NCBI GenBank assembly: GCA_964521075.1
Contig: CAZFPI010000002.1
Span: 5,622-69,621 of the forward strand
Reading direction: 5' to 3'
Source: Sterolibacterium sp964521075
Lineage (GTDB): Bacteria > Pseudomonadota > Gammaproteobacteria > Burkholderiales > Rhodocyclaceae
DNA: 64,000 nt
The notes under the pieces were generated by a model. The model was given only the letters and a program-made list of their open reading frames with translations, was not told the origin of the DNA and searched no databases. Below are positions 53,148 to 61,819 of the stretch, one piece after another. The translations under genes were made by a program, and so were the position numbers. The stretch's first letter is position 1. Each line of letters begins with the position of its first letter.

Positions 53148-54338
53148 TCAGGAAAGTCTCGTTTGCTCGAACAGCTCGCGGCCAATCAGCATGCGGCGGA
53201 TTTCGCTCGTGCCCGCGCCGATTTCGTAAAGTTTGGCATCGCGCCACAGGCGGCCTGCCGGGCAGTCGTTGGTATAGCCTATCCCACCCAGGGCCTGTAT
53301 CGTCTCCCCCGCCATCCAGGTAGCTTTTTCGGCAGCGTAGAGAATGGCTCCGGCCGCATCCTTGCGTAATGCCCGCACAGCGGCGGGATGGCTGCCTGCC
53401 TCATCGCAGGCCCGCCCGACGGCATAGACGAAACTGCGGGCGGCCATCCATATCGCATACATATCGGCCAGCTTGCCCTGCATGAGCTGAAACTCACCAA
53501 TGGCCTGATTGAACTGGCGACGTTCATGCACATAAGGCAGCACGAGCTCCATGCAGGCGGCCATGATGCCCAACGGCCCGCCTGCAAGCACCGCGCGTTC
53601 GAAGTCGAGGCCGGACATCAACACCTTCGCCCCCTCGCCCAGACCGCCGAGGATATTTTCCTCCGGCACTTCGCAGGCATCGAAAAAAAGCGGCCAGGTG
53701 TTTGAGCCACGCATGCCCAGTTTGTCGAGCGGCTGGCCATAAGACAAGCCCGGGCTGCCACGTTCGACCAGAAAGGCAGTCACACCCCGGCTGCCTGCCT
53801 GCGGGTCCGTCCGGGCATAAACCACCAGCACATCGGCATCTCCCCCGTTCGTGATCCACATTTTTGCGCCGTTGAGCACATACCGGTTGCCCTTCTTTTC
53901 GGCGCGCAGCTTCATGCTCATGACATCCGACCCGGCTTCGGGTTCGGACATGGCCAGCGCGCCGATGTTGTCTCCGGCAATGAGTCCGGGCAGGTAACGG
54001 CTTTTCTGTGCTGCCGTGCCATTGCGCCTGATCTGGTTGATGCACAAATTGGAATGCGCGCCCCAGGAAAGCCCGACAGCTGCCGAAGCACGGGAGATTT
54101 CTTCCATGGCGAGGATATGGGCCAGGTAACCCATGCGGCTGCCGCCGTAATCTTCTTCCACCGTCAACCCATGAAGGCCCAACCCCCCCATGCGTTTCCA
54201 GAGATCGGCCGGGAAGCGGTTGTCGCGGTCGATGCTCGCCGCGCGGGGTGCGATTTCAGTGTCGGCGAAACGCCGGACGGTGCTTTGCAGCAGGCGTTGC
54301 GTTTCAGAGAGAGGAAAATTCAGGGTGGGGATCATCAT
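53148..54338 (-). CDS. liuA: Isovaleryl-CoA dehydrogenase
   Basis: A 396-residue acyl-CoA dehydrogenase. LRAEKKGNRYVLNGAKMWITNGGDAD, ALGGIGYTNDCPAGRLWRDAKLYEIGAGTSEIRR: the ending YEIGAGTSEI is diagnostic of isovaleryl-CoA dehydrogenases, which carry the catalytic Glu elsewhere in the sequence. AAGGAGG six bases before paired ATGs marks 54338 as start. First gene of liuA-B-C-D-mvaB; it diverges from the SDR gene. Confidence 0.95.
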   Translation of the reverse strand: MMIPTLNFPLSETQRLLQSTVRRFADTEIAPRAASIDRDNRFPADLWKRMGGLGLHGLTVEEDYGGSRMGYLAHILAMEEISRASAAVGLSWGAHSNLCINQIRRNGTAAQKSRYLPGLIAGDNIGALAMSEPEAGSDVMSMKLRAEKKGNRYVLNGAKMWITNGGDADVLVVYARTDPQAGSRGVTAFLVERGSPGLSYGQPLDKLGMRGSNTWPLFFDACEVPEENILGGLGEGAKVLMSGLDFERAVLAGGPLGIMAACMELVLPYVHERRQFNQAIGEFQLMQGKLADMYAIWMAARSFVYAVGRACDEAGSHPAAVRALRKDAAGAILYAAEKATWMAGETIQALGGIGYTNDCPAGRLWRDAKLYEIGAGTSEIRRMLIGRELFEQTRLS

Positions 54339-54498
54339 TGTGTTCCTCCTTTTCCGGCCGATGGCGAATCTGAAATTTTGCAGGCACTGCCCCCAGCGGC
54401 TACGATGCTATTGGAAGGCAGCATTCGTTGCAATGGTCAGCAATTCATGTACAAGGATTCTTTCCGGGGTTTGCTCATATGTTCGCAGGGAGGATGTC

Positions 54499-55266
54499 AT
54501 GCAGATCAGGAACTCGGTCTTTGTCGTCACGGGCGGCGCGTCGGGCCTCGGAGCGGCGACAGTCGCCATGCTGGCGGAGCTGCAAGGGCGTGTGGTGATC
54601 GCCGATCTCAACAAGGCGGCTGGAGAAGCTCTCGCGCAACGCATCGGGGGAGATGTCTGTTATGCCGGTTGCGACGTGAGCGACCCGGCCAGCGCGCAAT
54701 CCGCCATCGACACCGCGCGGGATCGTTTTGGTGGCCTGCACGGCCTCGTCAATTGCGCCGGCATCGCCCCGGCGGAAAAACTGGTGGGCTCTCTGGGGCC
54801 GCACCGGCTGGAGACATTCGCCCGCACCCTCAGCATCAACCTGGTCGGAACGTTCAATATGTGCCGACTAGCCGCCGATGTCATGACACACAATGATCCG
54901 GTGGAAGACGGGGAACGGGGAGTGCTCATCAACACGGCTTCCATCGCTGCCTTTGAGGGCCAGATCGCACAGGTGGCTTACGCGGCATCCAAGGGAGGCG
55001 TAGCCAGCATGACGCTGCCCATCGCCCGGGAGCTCGCGCGCCATGGCATCCGCTGCATGGCCATCGCGCCGGGTATCTTCGAGACGCCACTGTTACAGGA
55101 TCTCGCCCCCGAAGTTCAGGCATCCCTCAAAGGCACGGCGGTTTTCCCGCCCCGTGCCGGACGCGCCGTGGAATATGCCCGGCTGGTACGCGCCATCATC
55201 GAAAACCCCATGCTCAACGGAACCACCCTGCGGCTGGACGGGGCCTTGAGGATGGCCGCGAAGTAA
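54499..55266 (+). CDS. Short-chain dehydrogenase, 3-hydroxyacyl-CoA dehydrogenase type (HSD10-like)
   Basis: A 255-residue SDR: TGGASGLGAATVAML (cofactor loop), NCAGIAPAEKL, LINTASIAAFEG and the active-site YAASKGG, then GIFETPLL and a C-terminal TLRLDGALRM. It resembles type II 3-hydroxyacyl-CoA dehydrogenases that act on 2-methyl-3-hydroxybutyryl-CoA and also on hydroxysteroids. GGGAGG precedes the ATG at 54499. Divergent from the liu operon with 160 bases between, so shared control is likely. Branched-chain or steroid use cannot be separated here. Confidence 0.88.
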   Translation: MQIRNSVFVVTGGASGLGAATVAMLAELQGRVVIADLNKAAGEALAQRIGGDVCYAGCDVSDPASAQSAIDTARDRFGGLHGLVNCAGIAPAEKLVGSLGPHRLETFARTLSINLVGTFNMCRLAADVMTHNDPVEDGERGVLINTASIAAFEGQIAQVAYAASKGGVASMTLPIARELARHGIRCMAIAPGIFETPLLQDLAPEVQASLKGTAVFPPRAGRAVEYARLVRAIIENPMLNGTTLRLDGALRMAAK

Positions 55267-55276
55267 ATCAGCCCAA

Positions 55277-56938
55277 TCAGCGTTTCTGTCGCAACCAGCG
55301 GATCAGCCCGGCGGTCGAGCTGTTGAGCCCGGCAAATTCGGGGGTGGCGTCTTCGGGCTGGCCTTCCAGTAGCGGCAGAAGGCGGTCGGCCAGTTGCTTA
55401 CCGTATTCGACTCCCCACTGGTCGAAGGAATTGATGCCCCAGAGGATGCCCTGGACGAAAACCTTGTGCTCGTAGAGAGCGAGCAGTTGCCCCAGGGTAT
55501 AAGGGGTCAGCCCGGGCAATAGCAGGGTGGTCGAGGGCTGGTTGCCGGGAAAAACCTTGAAGGGGGCGAGCTGGTCGATCGTTGCGGCAGAAATCCCGGC
55601 GGCCTGCATTTCCCTGCGGGCTTCTTCCAGCGTTTTGCCCAGCATCATCGCCTCGCTCTGGGCAAGGCAGTTGGCGAGAACGGCCGCCTGACGACCGGGA
55701 AGATCGTAATCCGTTTCCTGAAAAGCGATGAAGTCGCAAGGAATCAGCCGCCCGCCCTGGTGAATGAGCTGAAAGAAAGCATGCTGGCCATTCGTCCCGG
55801 CCTCGCCCCAGAGAACGGGAGCCGTCGCACAGGCAACCGGCTGGCCTTCGCGCGTGAGCTGTTTGCCGTTACTCTCCATATCGAGCTGTTGCAGATAGGA
55901 AGGGAGGTATTCCAGCAGCTGGCTGTAGGGCAATACGGCCAGCGTTTCCGCACCGAGAAAGTCGATATTCCAGATGCCCAGCAAGGCCATGAGGGCAGGC
56001 AGATTGCCAGTAACGGGGGCTTCAAAAAAATGCTGATCCACGGCATGCCCGCCCGCCAGGAATTGCAGGAAGTTTTCATACCCGACTGCCAGCATCAGCG
56101 GCAGGCCGATGGCTGACCAGACCGAAAAGCGGCCCCCGACCCAGTCCCAGAATTCAAAGCAGCTTTCCGTGTCGATGCCAAATTCCGACACGGCGGGAAG
56201 ATTGGTCGATATTGCGACGAAATGCCGTGCGACAGCGGCCTCCCCCAGCGTCCCCGTCAGCCAGCCACGGGCAGCCCGGGCATTCACCATGGTTTCGCGG
56301 GTGGTGAAGGATTTGCTGGCAACGATGAAGAGGGTGGTTTCCGGGTCCAGCGGTGTCAGTGTCGTGAGCAGGTGGGCCGCATCGAGGTTGGAGACGAAAT
56401 GAACGCAAAGATCGGGCTGATGAAAGGCAGTCAGGGCGGAAGCGGCCATGCGGGGGCCCAGATCGGAGCCGCCGATGCCGATATTCACAATATCCCGGAT
56501 GGGCTGACCGGTCGCACCTCGCCAGCGGTGCTCGTGAATGTCGGCGCAGAAACTTCGCATCTTCTCCAGCACGGCCGCGACTTCGGGACGCGGCTGCGGC
56601 TCGCGCAAGGCTACATGCAGGACGGCGCGCTGCTCGCTGGTGTTGAGAATGTCACCCGAGCGCATCCGGGTGATCCAGCCAGGAACATTCGCCTCGAACC
56701 AGAGTTGCGCCAGGGCGGCCAGCACTTCCTCGCTCAGCCGCTGCTTGGAGTAATCAAGCAGCAGCCCCATGGATCGACACGAGAAACGCGCAAACCTGTC
56801 CGGGTCGGCGGCAAAGCGTTCGCGCAGGCTGATGCCGCTTTCCTTGTCACGCCGGGCAAGTTCCGAAAGCCTTTGCCAGGCGGAGCTGTGGCGCAGATCG
56901 AAGGAAACAAGGGAGGGCGAAGACAGGGATGCGGACAT
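55277..56938 (-). CDS. pgi: Glucose-6-phosphate isomerase Pgi
   Basis: A 553-residue Pgi. IGIGGSDLGPRMA, GGRFSVWSAIGLPLML, and DQWGVEYGKQLADRLLP (the two PROSITE-type signatures and the helix with the catalytic Lys) are clear, as is the sugar-phosphate loop SKSFTTRETM. It converts glucose-6-phosphate and fructose-6-phosphate, the substrate of GlmS. It converges on the SDR gene with ten bases between. Confidence 0.97.
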   Translation of the reverse strand: MSASLSSPSLVSFDLRHSSAWQRLSELARRDKESGISLRERFAADPDRFARFSCRSMGLLLDYSKQRLSEEVLAALAQLWFEANVPGWITRMRSGDILNTSEQRAVLHVALREPQPRPEVAAVLEKMRSFCADIHEHRWRGATGQPIRDIVNIGIGGSDLGPRMAASALTAFHQPDLCVHFVSNLDAAHLLTTLTPLDPETTLFIVASKSFTTRETMVNARAARGWLTGTLGEAAVARHFVAISTNLPAVSEFGIDTESCFEFWDWVGGRFSVWSAIGLPLMLAVGYENFLQFLAGGHAVDQHFFEAPVTGNLPALMALLGIWNIDFLGAETLAVLPYSQLLEYLPSYLQQLDMESNGKQLTREGQPVACATAPVLWGEAGTNGQHAFFQLIHQGGRLIPCDFIAFQETDYDLPGRQAAVLANCLAQSEAMMLGKTLEEARREMQAAGISAATIDQLAPFKVFPGNQPSTTLLLPGLTPYTLGQLLALYEHKVFVQGILWGINSFDQWGVEYGKQLADRLLPLLEGQPEDATPEFAGLNSSTAGLIRWLRQKR

Positions 56939-57006
56939 GGCAAAGGCAGGGCGATTCGGGAAATTCGGCGAAGTTTAGCCCGGAAAGAGGGGTGGTGAAT
57001 GCCAAA

Positions 57007-58611
57007 TCAATGACTGGTTCCGGCAGAACGGGTGATCTTGTTGTACAGATTGTATTTGCCGACAGGCTTGGAGGCCGGGATGCGCTTGACCTCTTTCAGC
57101 GTGGCGGCGTCGAAGACGATGACGGCTCCGTCTTTTTCCCAGAGGCTGGCCAGGGCGTAGCGGCCATCGCGGGTGAATTCGATGTGCGCCAGCGTCTTGC
57201 CGGGGACGGGGCGCAGCCGGGTGACGACTTCCAGCGTACGCTTGTCGATGACCTGCAAGGTATCCTTGTCCGGGCTCATCATCGAATCGACCCAGGCATA
57301 GGGGGTTTTTTCATGGCTACGCATGAAGAAGCCGGGGCCCAGGGTGGGAATCTGCTTCACGGGCTTCCAGTCTTTCATGTCGATGACACTGACGATTCCT
57401 TCCTTCAGGTTGGGGCTGGCCAGCACGGTGCGCCCCTGCCATTCCCAGGTGATCCCCGATCCCAGATGCGGCATGCCCGGCAAGGGAATGTCGGCAATTT
57501 TCTTTCGGGCATCGAGATTGACGACCTGGCCCTGGCCGCCTTCGCGCGATGCGCCGATGACGTGCTCGTAGCTCGCATCGAAGAAAAAATCATCGAGAGC
57601 GGCATCCAGCAGGGTACGGCGGGGATAAAACCGCCCGGGAACGGGGTTACCCTCGCCCATGCGGAAATCATGCACCAGCCCTTCATAGACGGGCTCTGCC
57701 TTCGGGTCGTAGCTGATTTCCCATATCTCGTTGATGTCTTTCATCGCCGCAATGAAACTCTTGCGCGGCGCGGCGTCGTACACCGCCGAGACACGCGAAG
57801 TCTGTTCACCCTTCTGGCTGCGGGCTTCGATGGTTTTCATCGGATTGAGACCGGCATCGAGCAATACCAGATTACGCGGCAGGTAATTGGCAGCCATGAC
57901 ATATTTCCCGTCCCCCGAGACGGCGATATTGCGCGTATTGATGCCAACGCGGATTTCTGCCACGGTTTTGAGGTTCCAGATATCGAACTTTGTCACCCAG
58001 CCATCCCGCGAGGCGAAGAAAACGTAACGGCCATCCGGCGTGAATTTCGGCCCGCCGTGGAGCGCGTAACGCGAAGGAAAGCGGTGCAGGCGTTCGAGCC
58101 TGTCGCCATCGAGGATGGAAACATGATGGTCCCCCGTCTCGACGAGGACGAACAGATTCATCATGTCGGCCCGGCCGAAGACGGCGGAAGGTTTGTCAGG
58201 CAGGGAGCCGGGCGGAAAAGGCTCGATGCGCGAGGCTTTCATCTGCGCGTCCGTCCATGCGGGAGCAGGCTTGACCGGCGTGTAAATCCAGTCCGTCATC
58301 GCCTGCATTTCCCCCGCACTCAGCCTCTCGGCAAAACCTTGCATCTGTGTGGCCGCGCGGCCTTCGCGAAGCGTTTTCAGTGCCTCGGGCTTACGCAGAC
58401 GTTCGAGATTTTCCGGCAGCAGTGCCGGGCCCATGCCGCCTAACCTGTCCGCGCCGTGGCAGGCGGCGCAATGTTGCTGGTAGAGCTCCGAAGGTGCTGC
58501 GGCAAACCCCGGAGCAACATGAGCAAGAAAAACGGCAAGAACAAGAACCCCCCGGGTTTTTGCATTAGCGGACGCCGTTCTTTCTGAAAACATTTTTCCA
58601 AGGCCCGACAT
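57007..58611 (-). CDS. nirN: NirN-type cytochrome c / haem d1-binding protein
   Basis: A 534-residue exported protein: signal peptide (VLVLAVFLAHVAPGFAAAP), a c-type haem site CAACH (Cys 48, Cys 51, His 52) in a small cytochrome domain with GGMGPALLPENLERL, then an eight-bladed cytochrome-d1-like propeller ending GKYNLYNKITRSAGTSH. That ending and the N-terminal haem segment match NirN, which oxidises dihydro-haem d1 late in cofactor synthesis, better than the nitrite reductase NirS. No other nir gene is nearby, so this copy stands alone. AGGAGG precedes the start at 58611. Confidence 0.85.
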   Translation of the reverse strand: MSGLGKMFSERTASANAKTRGVLVLAVFLAHVAPGFAAAPSELYQQHCAACHGADRLGGMGPALLPENLERLRKPEALKTLREGRAATQMQGFAERLSAGEMQAMTDWIYTPVKPAPAWTDAQMKASRIEPFPPGSLPDKPSAVFGRADMMNLFVLVETGDHHVSILDGDRLERLHRFPSRYALHGGPKFTPDGRYVFFASRDGWVTKFDIWNLKTVAEIRVGINTRNIAVSGDGKYVMAANYLPRNLVLLDAGLNPMKTIEARSQKGEQTSRVSAVYDAAPRKSFIAAMKDINEIWEISYDPKAEPVYEGLVHDFRMGEGNPVPGRFYPRRTLLDAALDDFFFDASYEHVIGASREGGQGQVVNLDARKKIADIPLPGMPHLGSGITWEWQGRTVLASPNLKEGIVSVIDMKDWKPVKQIPTLGPGFFMRSHEKTPYAWVDSMMSPDKDTLQVIDKRTLEVVTRLRPVPGKTLAHIEFTRDGRYALASLWEKDGAVIVFDAATLKEVKRIPASKPVGKYNLYNKITRSAGTSH

Positions 58612-58679
58612 GGCTTATCGCCCTCCTGATAAAGCAGAATCGGCCAATTCTACTTGGCCGGGCCTGAATCGCCTTCCCA

Positions 58680-58695
58680 AAATGCGATTGCCCTG
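58680..58695. repeat. Solo copy of the MITE terminal sequence
   Basis: AAATGCGATTGCCCTG at 58680-58695 is identical to the last 16 bases of the element at 10781-10986. A degenerate second copy, AATGTATTTGCCCTG, follows at 58722-58736. No partner arm in opposite orientation was seen, so this may be a remnant or half-element upstream of the hydrolase gene. Confidence 0.6.
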
Positions 58696-58825
58696 GAAGG
58701 CAAACCTGCCTTCAAAAACCCAATGTATTTGCCCTGTAGAATCGCCACCGCTTTTGCGACGTTATCCAGAGACGGACGGGGTACGCCCCGAGCATAACAA
58801 TCACCATTACCCTACGGAGAAACCG

Positions 58826-60361
58826 ATGCGAAAAATTGCTGGCTTGCTGCTGATGGCGGGATCATTGACCCTTCCCCTCCTGGCCTGTAACTCGGGCTCT
58901 TCCGGAGATGACAGTGCGGTAGCGGCAACACCGCAAGCCCCTGCCGGGCCTTTGATCGAAGGGCCGGTGAAGGGCGGGCTGGGCATGATTTCCGTCAGCT
59001 CGACCATGTTCCCGCTGGTTCCGCTGGGCTACAGCGCAGAAGAGTATTTTGTTTCCGGCAATGCGGGCAGTTTCGTCGCCGAGGGGGATTTGCCCACGAA
59101 TGGTTTCTGGAGAACCCGGGCGACAGGAGAAAGTGCTGCCTACAAGACCCGCATCGTCGTTTATCGCCCTAAATCGGCCCGTAATTTCAATGGTACGGTG
59201 GTTGTGGAGTGGCTCAATGTGAGCGGCGGCCTGGATAGTGCGCCAGGCTGGATCAATGCCCATACCGAATTCATGCGCGAAGGGTATGCCTGGGTGGGGG
59301 TCACGGCCCAGAAGGAAGGCATTGACGGTGGTGGCCCGATCGGCATGGTTGATTTGCCCTTGAAGAAATTCGATCTCAACCGTTATGGTGTATTGCAGCA
59401 CCCGGGTAATCAGTATTCCTACGATATTTTTACCCAGGCCGCGCGCCTGCTTCGCCAGCACAACGGTGCTGACCCGCTAGCCGGATTGACCATCAAAAAA
59501 ATGATCGCCAGTGGAGAGTCGCAATCGGCGATGCGTTTGGTCACCTACGTCAATGGAATTGCGCCTTTGAATGGCGACAGGCTGTTTGACGGCTATCTGA
59601 TTCACAGCCGGACTTTCGGCTCGGCACCCTTGCTTGGGGATATTTCCCTGAGTACGAATACCAATGCCGTGATGCGGGTGCGAACAGATATCGCACCGGT
59701 ACTGACGGTACAGACAGAAAGCGACATCTTTTTACTCAATTATTACGGCAGCCGACAGGAGGATGGCCCCAACTTCCGTCTATGGGAAATCCCGGGGACT
59801 TCCCATGCCGATCTTTATACCCTCAACGGCCTTTTCGACATCAATGGCAGCGACACCCAGTACGCTGAGGTCGCCGAGGTCAAGAAACCCATGGGGGGCA
59901 TCATGAGCTGCGCCAAACCCGTGAATTCGGGGCCGCAGCATTTTGTCATCAGTGCAGCCTATGCCGCATTGAACAAGTGGCTCACCCAGGAAGTTGCGCC
60001 TGCCACTGCACCGCGTATGGAGGCGAATGCGACGGGGACGGATTTTGTGCGCGACAGCCATGGGAATGTGAAGGGGGGCATCCGAACACCCTATGTGGAT
60101 GTACCGACGGCCACCCTGTCTGCCAATGGGCAGCCCGGTAGCATGCTGACCATCGGCAAGGACAAGCAGAGCTTCTGCTTCCTGTTTGGCACGACGGCCC
60201 TGTTTGACAGCACGAAGCTCAAACAGCTTTATCCGACACACACGGCGTATGCGAATGCCGTTGGCGCGTCGGCTGATGCGGCACAGGCACAAGGCTTTCT
60301 GCTGCCGCCGGATGTGGCCCTCATCAAGAAGGCCGCGCAGGCATCGACGGTCGGCAACTGA
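58826..60361 (+). CDS. Alpha/beta-hydrolase-domain lipoprotein
   Basis: A 511-residue exported lipoprotein (lipobox LLAC, Cys about 19). It belongs to the alpha/beta hydrolase family (Abhydrolase_10-like): YKTRIVVYRPKSARNFNGTVVVEWLNV in two strands, the nucleophile elbow SGESQSAMRL, and IPGTSHADLY as probable His loop. Typical substrates are unknown, probably esters or lactones. GGAGA precedes the ATG at 58826; the long frame open to 58610 is ignored. It converges on the DUF1329 gene with ten bases between. Confidence 0.85.
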   Translation: MRKIAGLLLMAGSLTLPLLACNSGSSGDDSAVAATPQAPAGPLIEGPVKGGLGMISVSSTMFPLVPLGYSAEEYFVSGNAGSFVAEGDLPTNGFWRTRATGESAAYKTRIVVYRPKSARNFNGTVVVEWLNVSGGLDSAPGWINAHTEFMREGYAWVGVTAQKEGIDGGGPIGMVDLPLKKFDLNRYGVLQHPGNQYSYDIFTQAARLLRQHNGADPLAGLTIKKMIASGESQSAMRLVTYVNGIAPLNGDRLFDGYLIHSRTFGSAPLLGDISLSTNTNAVMRVRTDIAPVLTVQTESDIFLLNYYGSRQEDGPNFRLWEIPGTSHADLYTLNGLFDINGSDTQYAEVAEVKKPMGGIMSCAKPVNSGPQHFVISAAYAALNKWLTQEVAPATAPRMEANATGTDFVRDSHGNVKGGIRTPYVDVPTATLSANGQPGSMLTIGKDKQSFCFLFGTTALFDSTKLKQLYPTHTAYANAVGASADAAQAQGFLLPPDVALIKKAAQASTVGN

Positions 60362-60371
60362 ACGCCGGCTG

Positions 60372-61799
60372 TCAGTATCCGGCGTTCTTCAGGTTTTCGA
60401 TCGAATAGAACGCCGGTTTGCCGTAATCCGCATCGGGCGGATTGACGATGACGCCCTGGGGCTTGGCCTGCGTCAGGTCATAGACGGTATAGGTTCCGGC
60501 ATTGAGGTCGTGATAGAAGGCCGAAAACTGGTTGAAGATATTGGGCCCGGGCTGATATACGTTATTGACCCAGTTGAATTTCCAGATGCGGCCCTGGGCA
60601 TCGTAGCTGTCTGCCATCGTAAACAGCCAGCTATCTTCATCCAGATACAGGGTGCGCTGCGGGTAGACATGGCGATACCCCTCCTTCACGCGGCCTTCGA
60701 GCACCCAGACGCGATGCAGCTCCCAGCGGATCAGATCAGGGTTTTCATGGTTGGGCGTGAGCAGGCGGGCATAGCGGCTCTCACCCACGGCCCGGTTTTC
60801 AAGCCGGTAATTGTTATAGGGAATGTAGATCTCGCGCTTGCCTTGCAGTTTCCATTCGTAACGCTCGCCCGATCCGTTGAAAAGTCGGGCGTCGTCGATG
60901 GTCAGCGTATTGGCCGAGGAAGGCATGGGCATGTCGAAACCGAAGCCGGGAGCCTGCCGGACACGCCGGGTCGAAGCGATGTACTGCCAGGCCAGACGGG
61001 ATTCGCGGTCCATCGAAAAGCGGTCGATGACGCGGGTCATGATGCCTTTTTCGCGCTCCGGCGCGAGGGTGACGCCACGGGTGTAGGTGGACACGCCTTC
61101 GTATTTACGGCCACGCAGTTGCGGATCATTCGCGCGGCTCAGGTTCCAGATGAGCTGCGCGCCCCAAACGATGCCGCCATTCGGATAAACGATGGCCAGA
61201 TCCGTGTCGCGGTATTCGACATGAACCAGCGCGGGCAAGACTCCGTTCCAGAGAAGTTCCTGCCCGTTCTTCGGGAAGGGAAAGGGGCTGGCCCCCATGT
61301 GGCCATCATTGAACGTCAGGCCGTTGGCGGCAAGCTCGGCATCGGCGGCATTCTGGGCGACGACACGGCAGATCGAGTCGTCATAGCGGAAATCCCGGTG
61401 CGCGGGATAGACCGACATACGGAAAGTCGCGGGGAACTTGCGGAACATGGCCCGCTGGCCTTCGCTCAGACGCTCCTGGTATTGCGCGTAGTTCTGTGCG
61501 GTGATGACGAACAGGGGTTTTTCAGCGGCATAGGGGTCACTTGGCAGACGCCCCGGCTCGGCAACCATGCCAGGAGCAGCACCCAGCCACTTGCCGGTGT
61601 ATTCAGCAACCCCCGAGGCCGTACCGGCGCGCTCGGCACCCATGCAGGTGAGCTGCTTGCCGAGCTTGCCGATATCCTCCACCGTGGCCCGTGCATGGGC
61701 GGAGGACGCCAGCCCGCCGGAAATCGCCAGTACAAGCCCTAGCAGGGGGAGGCGGGCAGCGTTTTTGTTACCCTGGAAATATGCCGGCATATGGATCAT
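60372..61799 (-). CDS. DUF1329 exported protein
   Basis: A 475-residue protein with signal peptide (LPLLGLVLAISGGLASSAHA) and the DUF1329 pattern: LTCMGAERAGTASGVAEYTGK, VYPAHRDFRYDDSI, then YRHVYPQRTLYLDEDSWLFTMADSYDAQG spread over the C-terminal half. DUF1329 proteins resemble LolA/LolB-like outer-membrane lipoprotein-sorting folds and often occur in hydrophobic-substrate (steroid, terpenoid) degraders with DUF1302 channels; no DUF1302 gene is in the window. Start 61799 (AGAGG upstream) or 61790 are both possible. Confidence 0.85.
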   Translation of the reverse strand: MIHMPAYFQGNKNAARLPLLGLVLAISGGLASSAHARATVEDIGKLGKQLTCMGAERAGTASGVAEYTGKWLGAAPGMVAEPGRLPSDPYAAEKPLFVITAQNYAQYQERLSEGQRAMFRKFPATFRMSVYPAHRDFRYDDSICRVVAQNAADAELAANGLTFNDGHMGASPFPFPKNGQELLWNGVLPALVHVEYRDTDLAIVYPNGGIVWGAQLIWNLSRANDPQLRGRKYEGVSTYTRGVTLAPEREKGIMTRVIDRFSMDRESRLAWQYIASTRRVRQAPGFGFDMPMPSSANTLTIDDARLFNGSGERYEWKLQGKREIYIPYNNYRLENRAVGESRYARLLTPNHENPDLIRWELHRVWVLEGRVKEGYRHVYPQRTLYLDEDSWLFTMADSYDAQGRIWKFNWVNNVYQPGPNIFNQFSAFYHDLNAGTYTVYDLTQAKPQGVIVNPPDADYGKPAFYSIENLKNAGY

Positions 61800-61819
61800 C
61801 GCCTCTTTAGTCTCTTTGT

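Noticed and set aside
57007..58611. Call as nitrite reductase NirS
   Set aside because: The haem-c segment and the C-terminal GKYNLYNKITRSAGTSH fit NirN better, and no nitrite-reductase neighbours are present.
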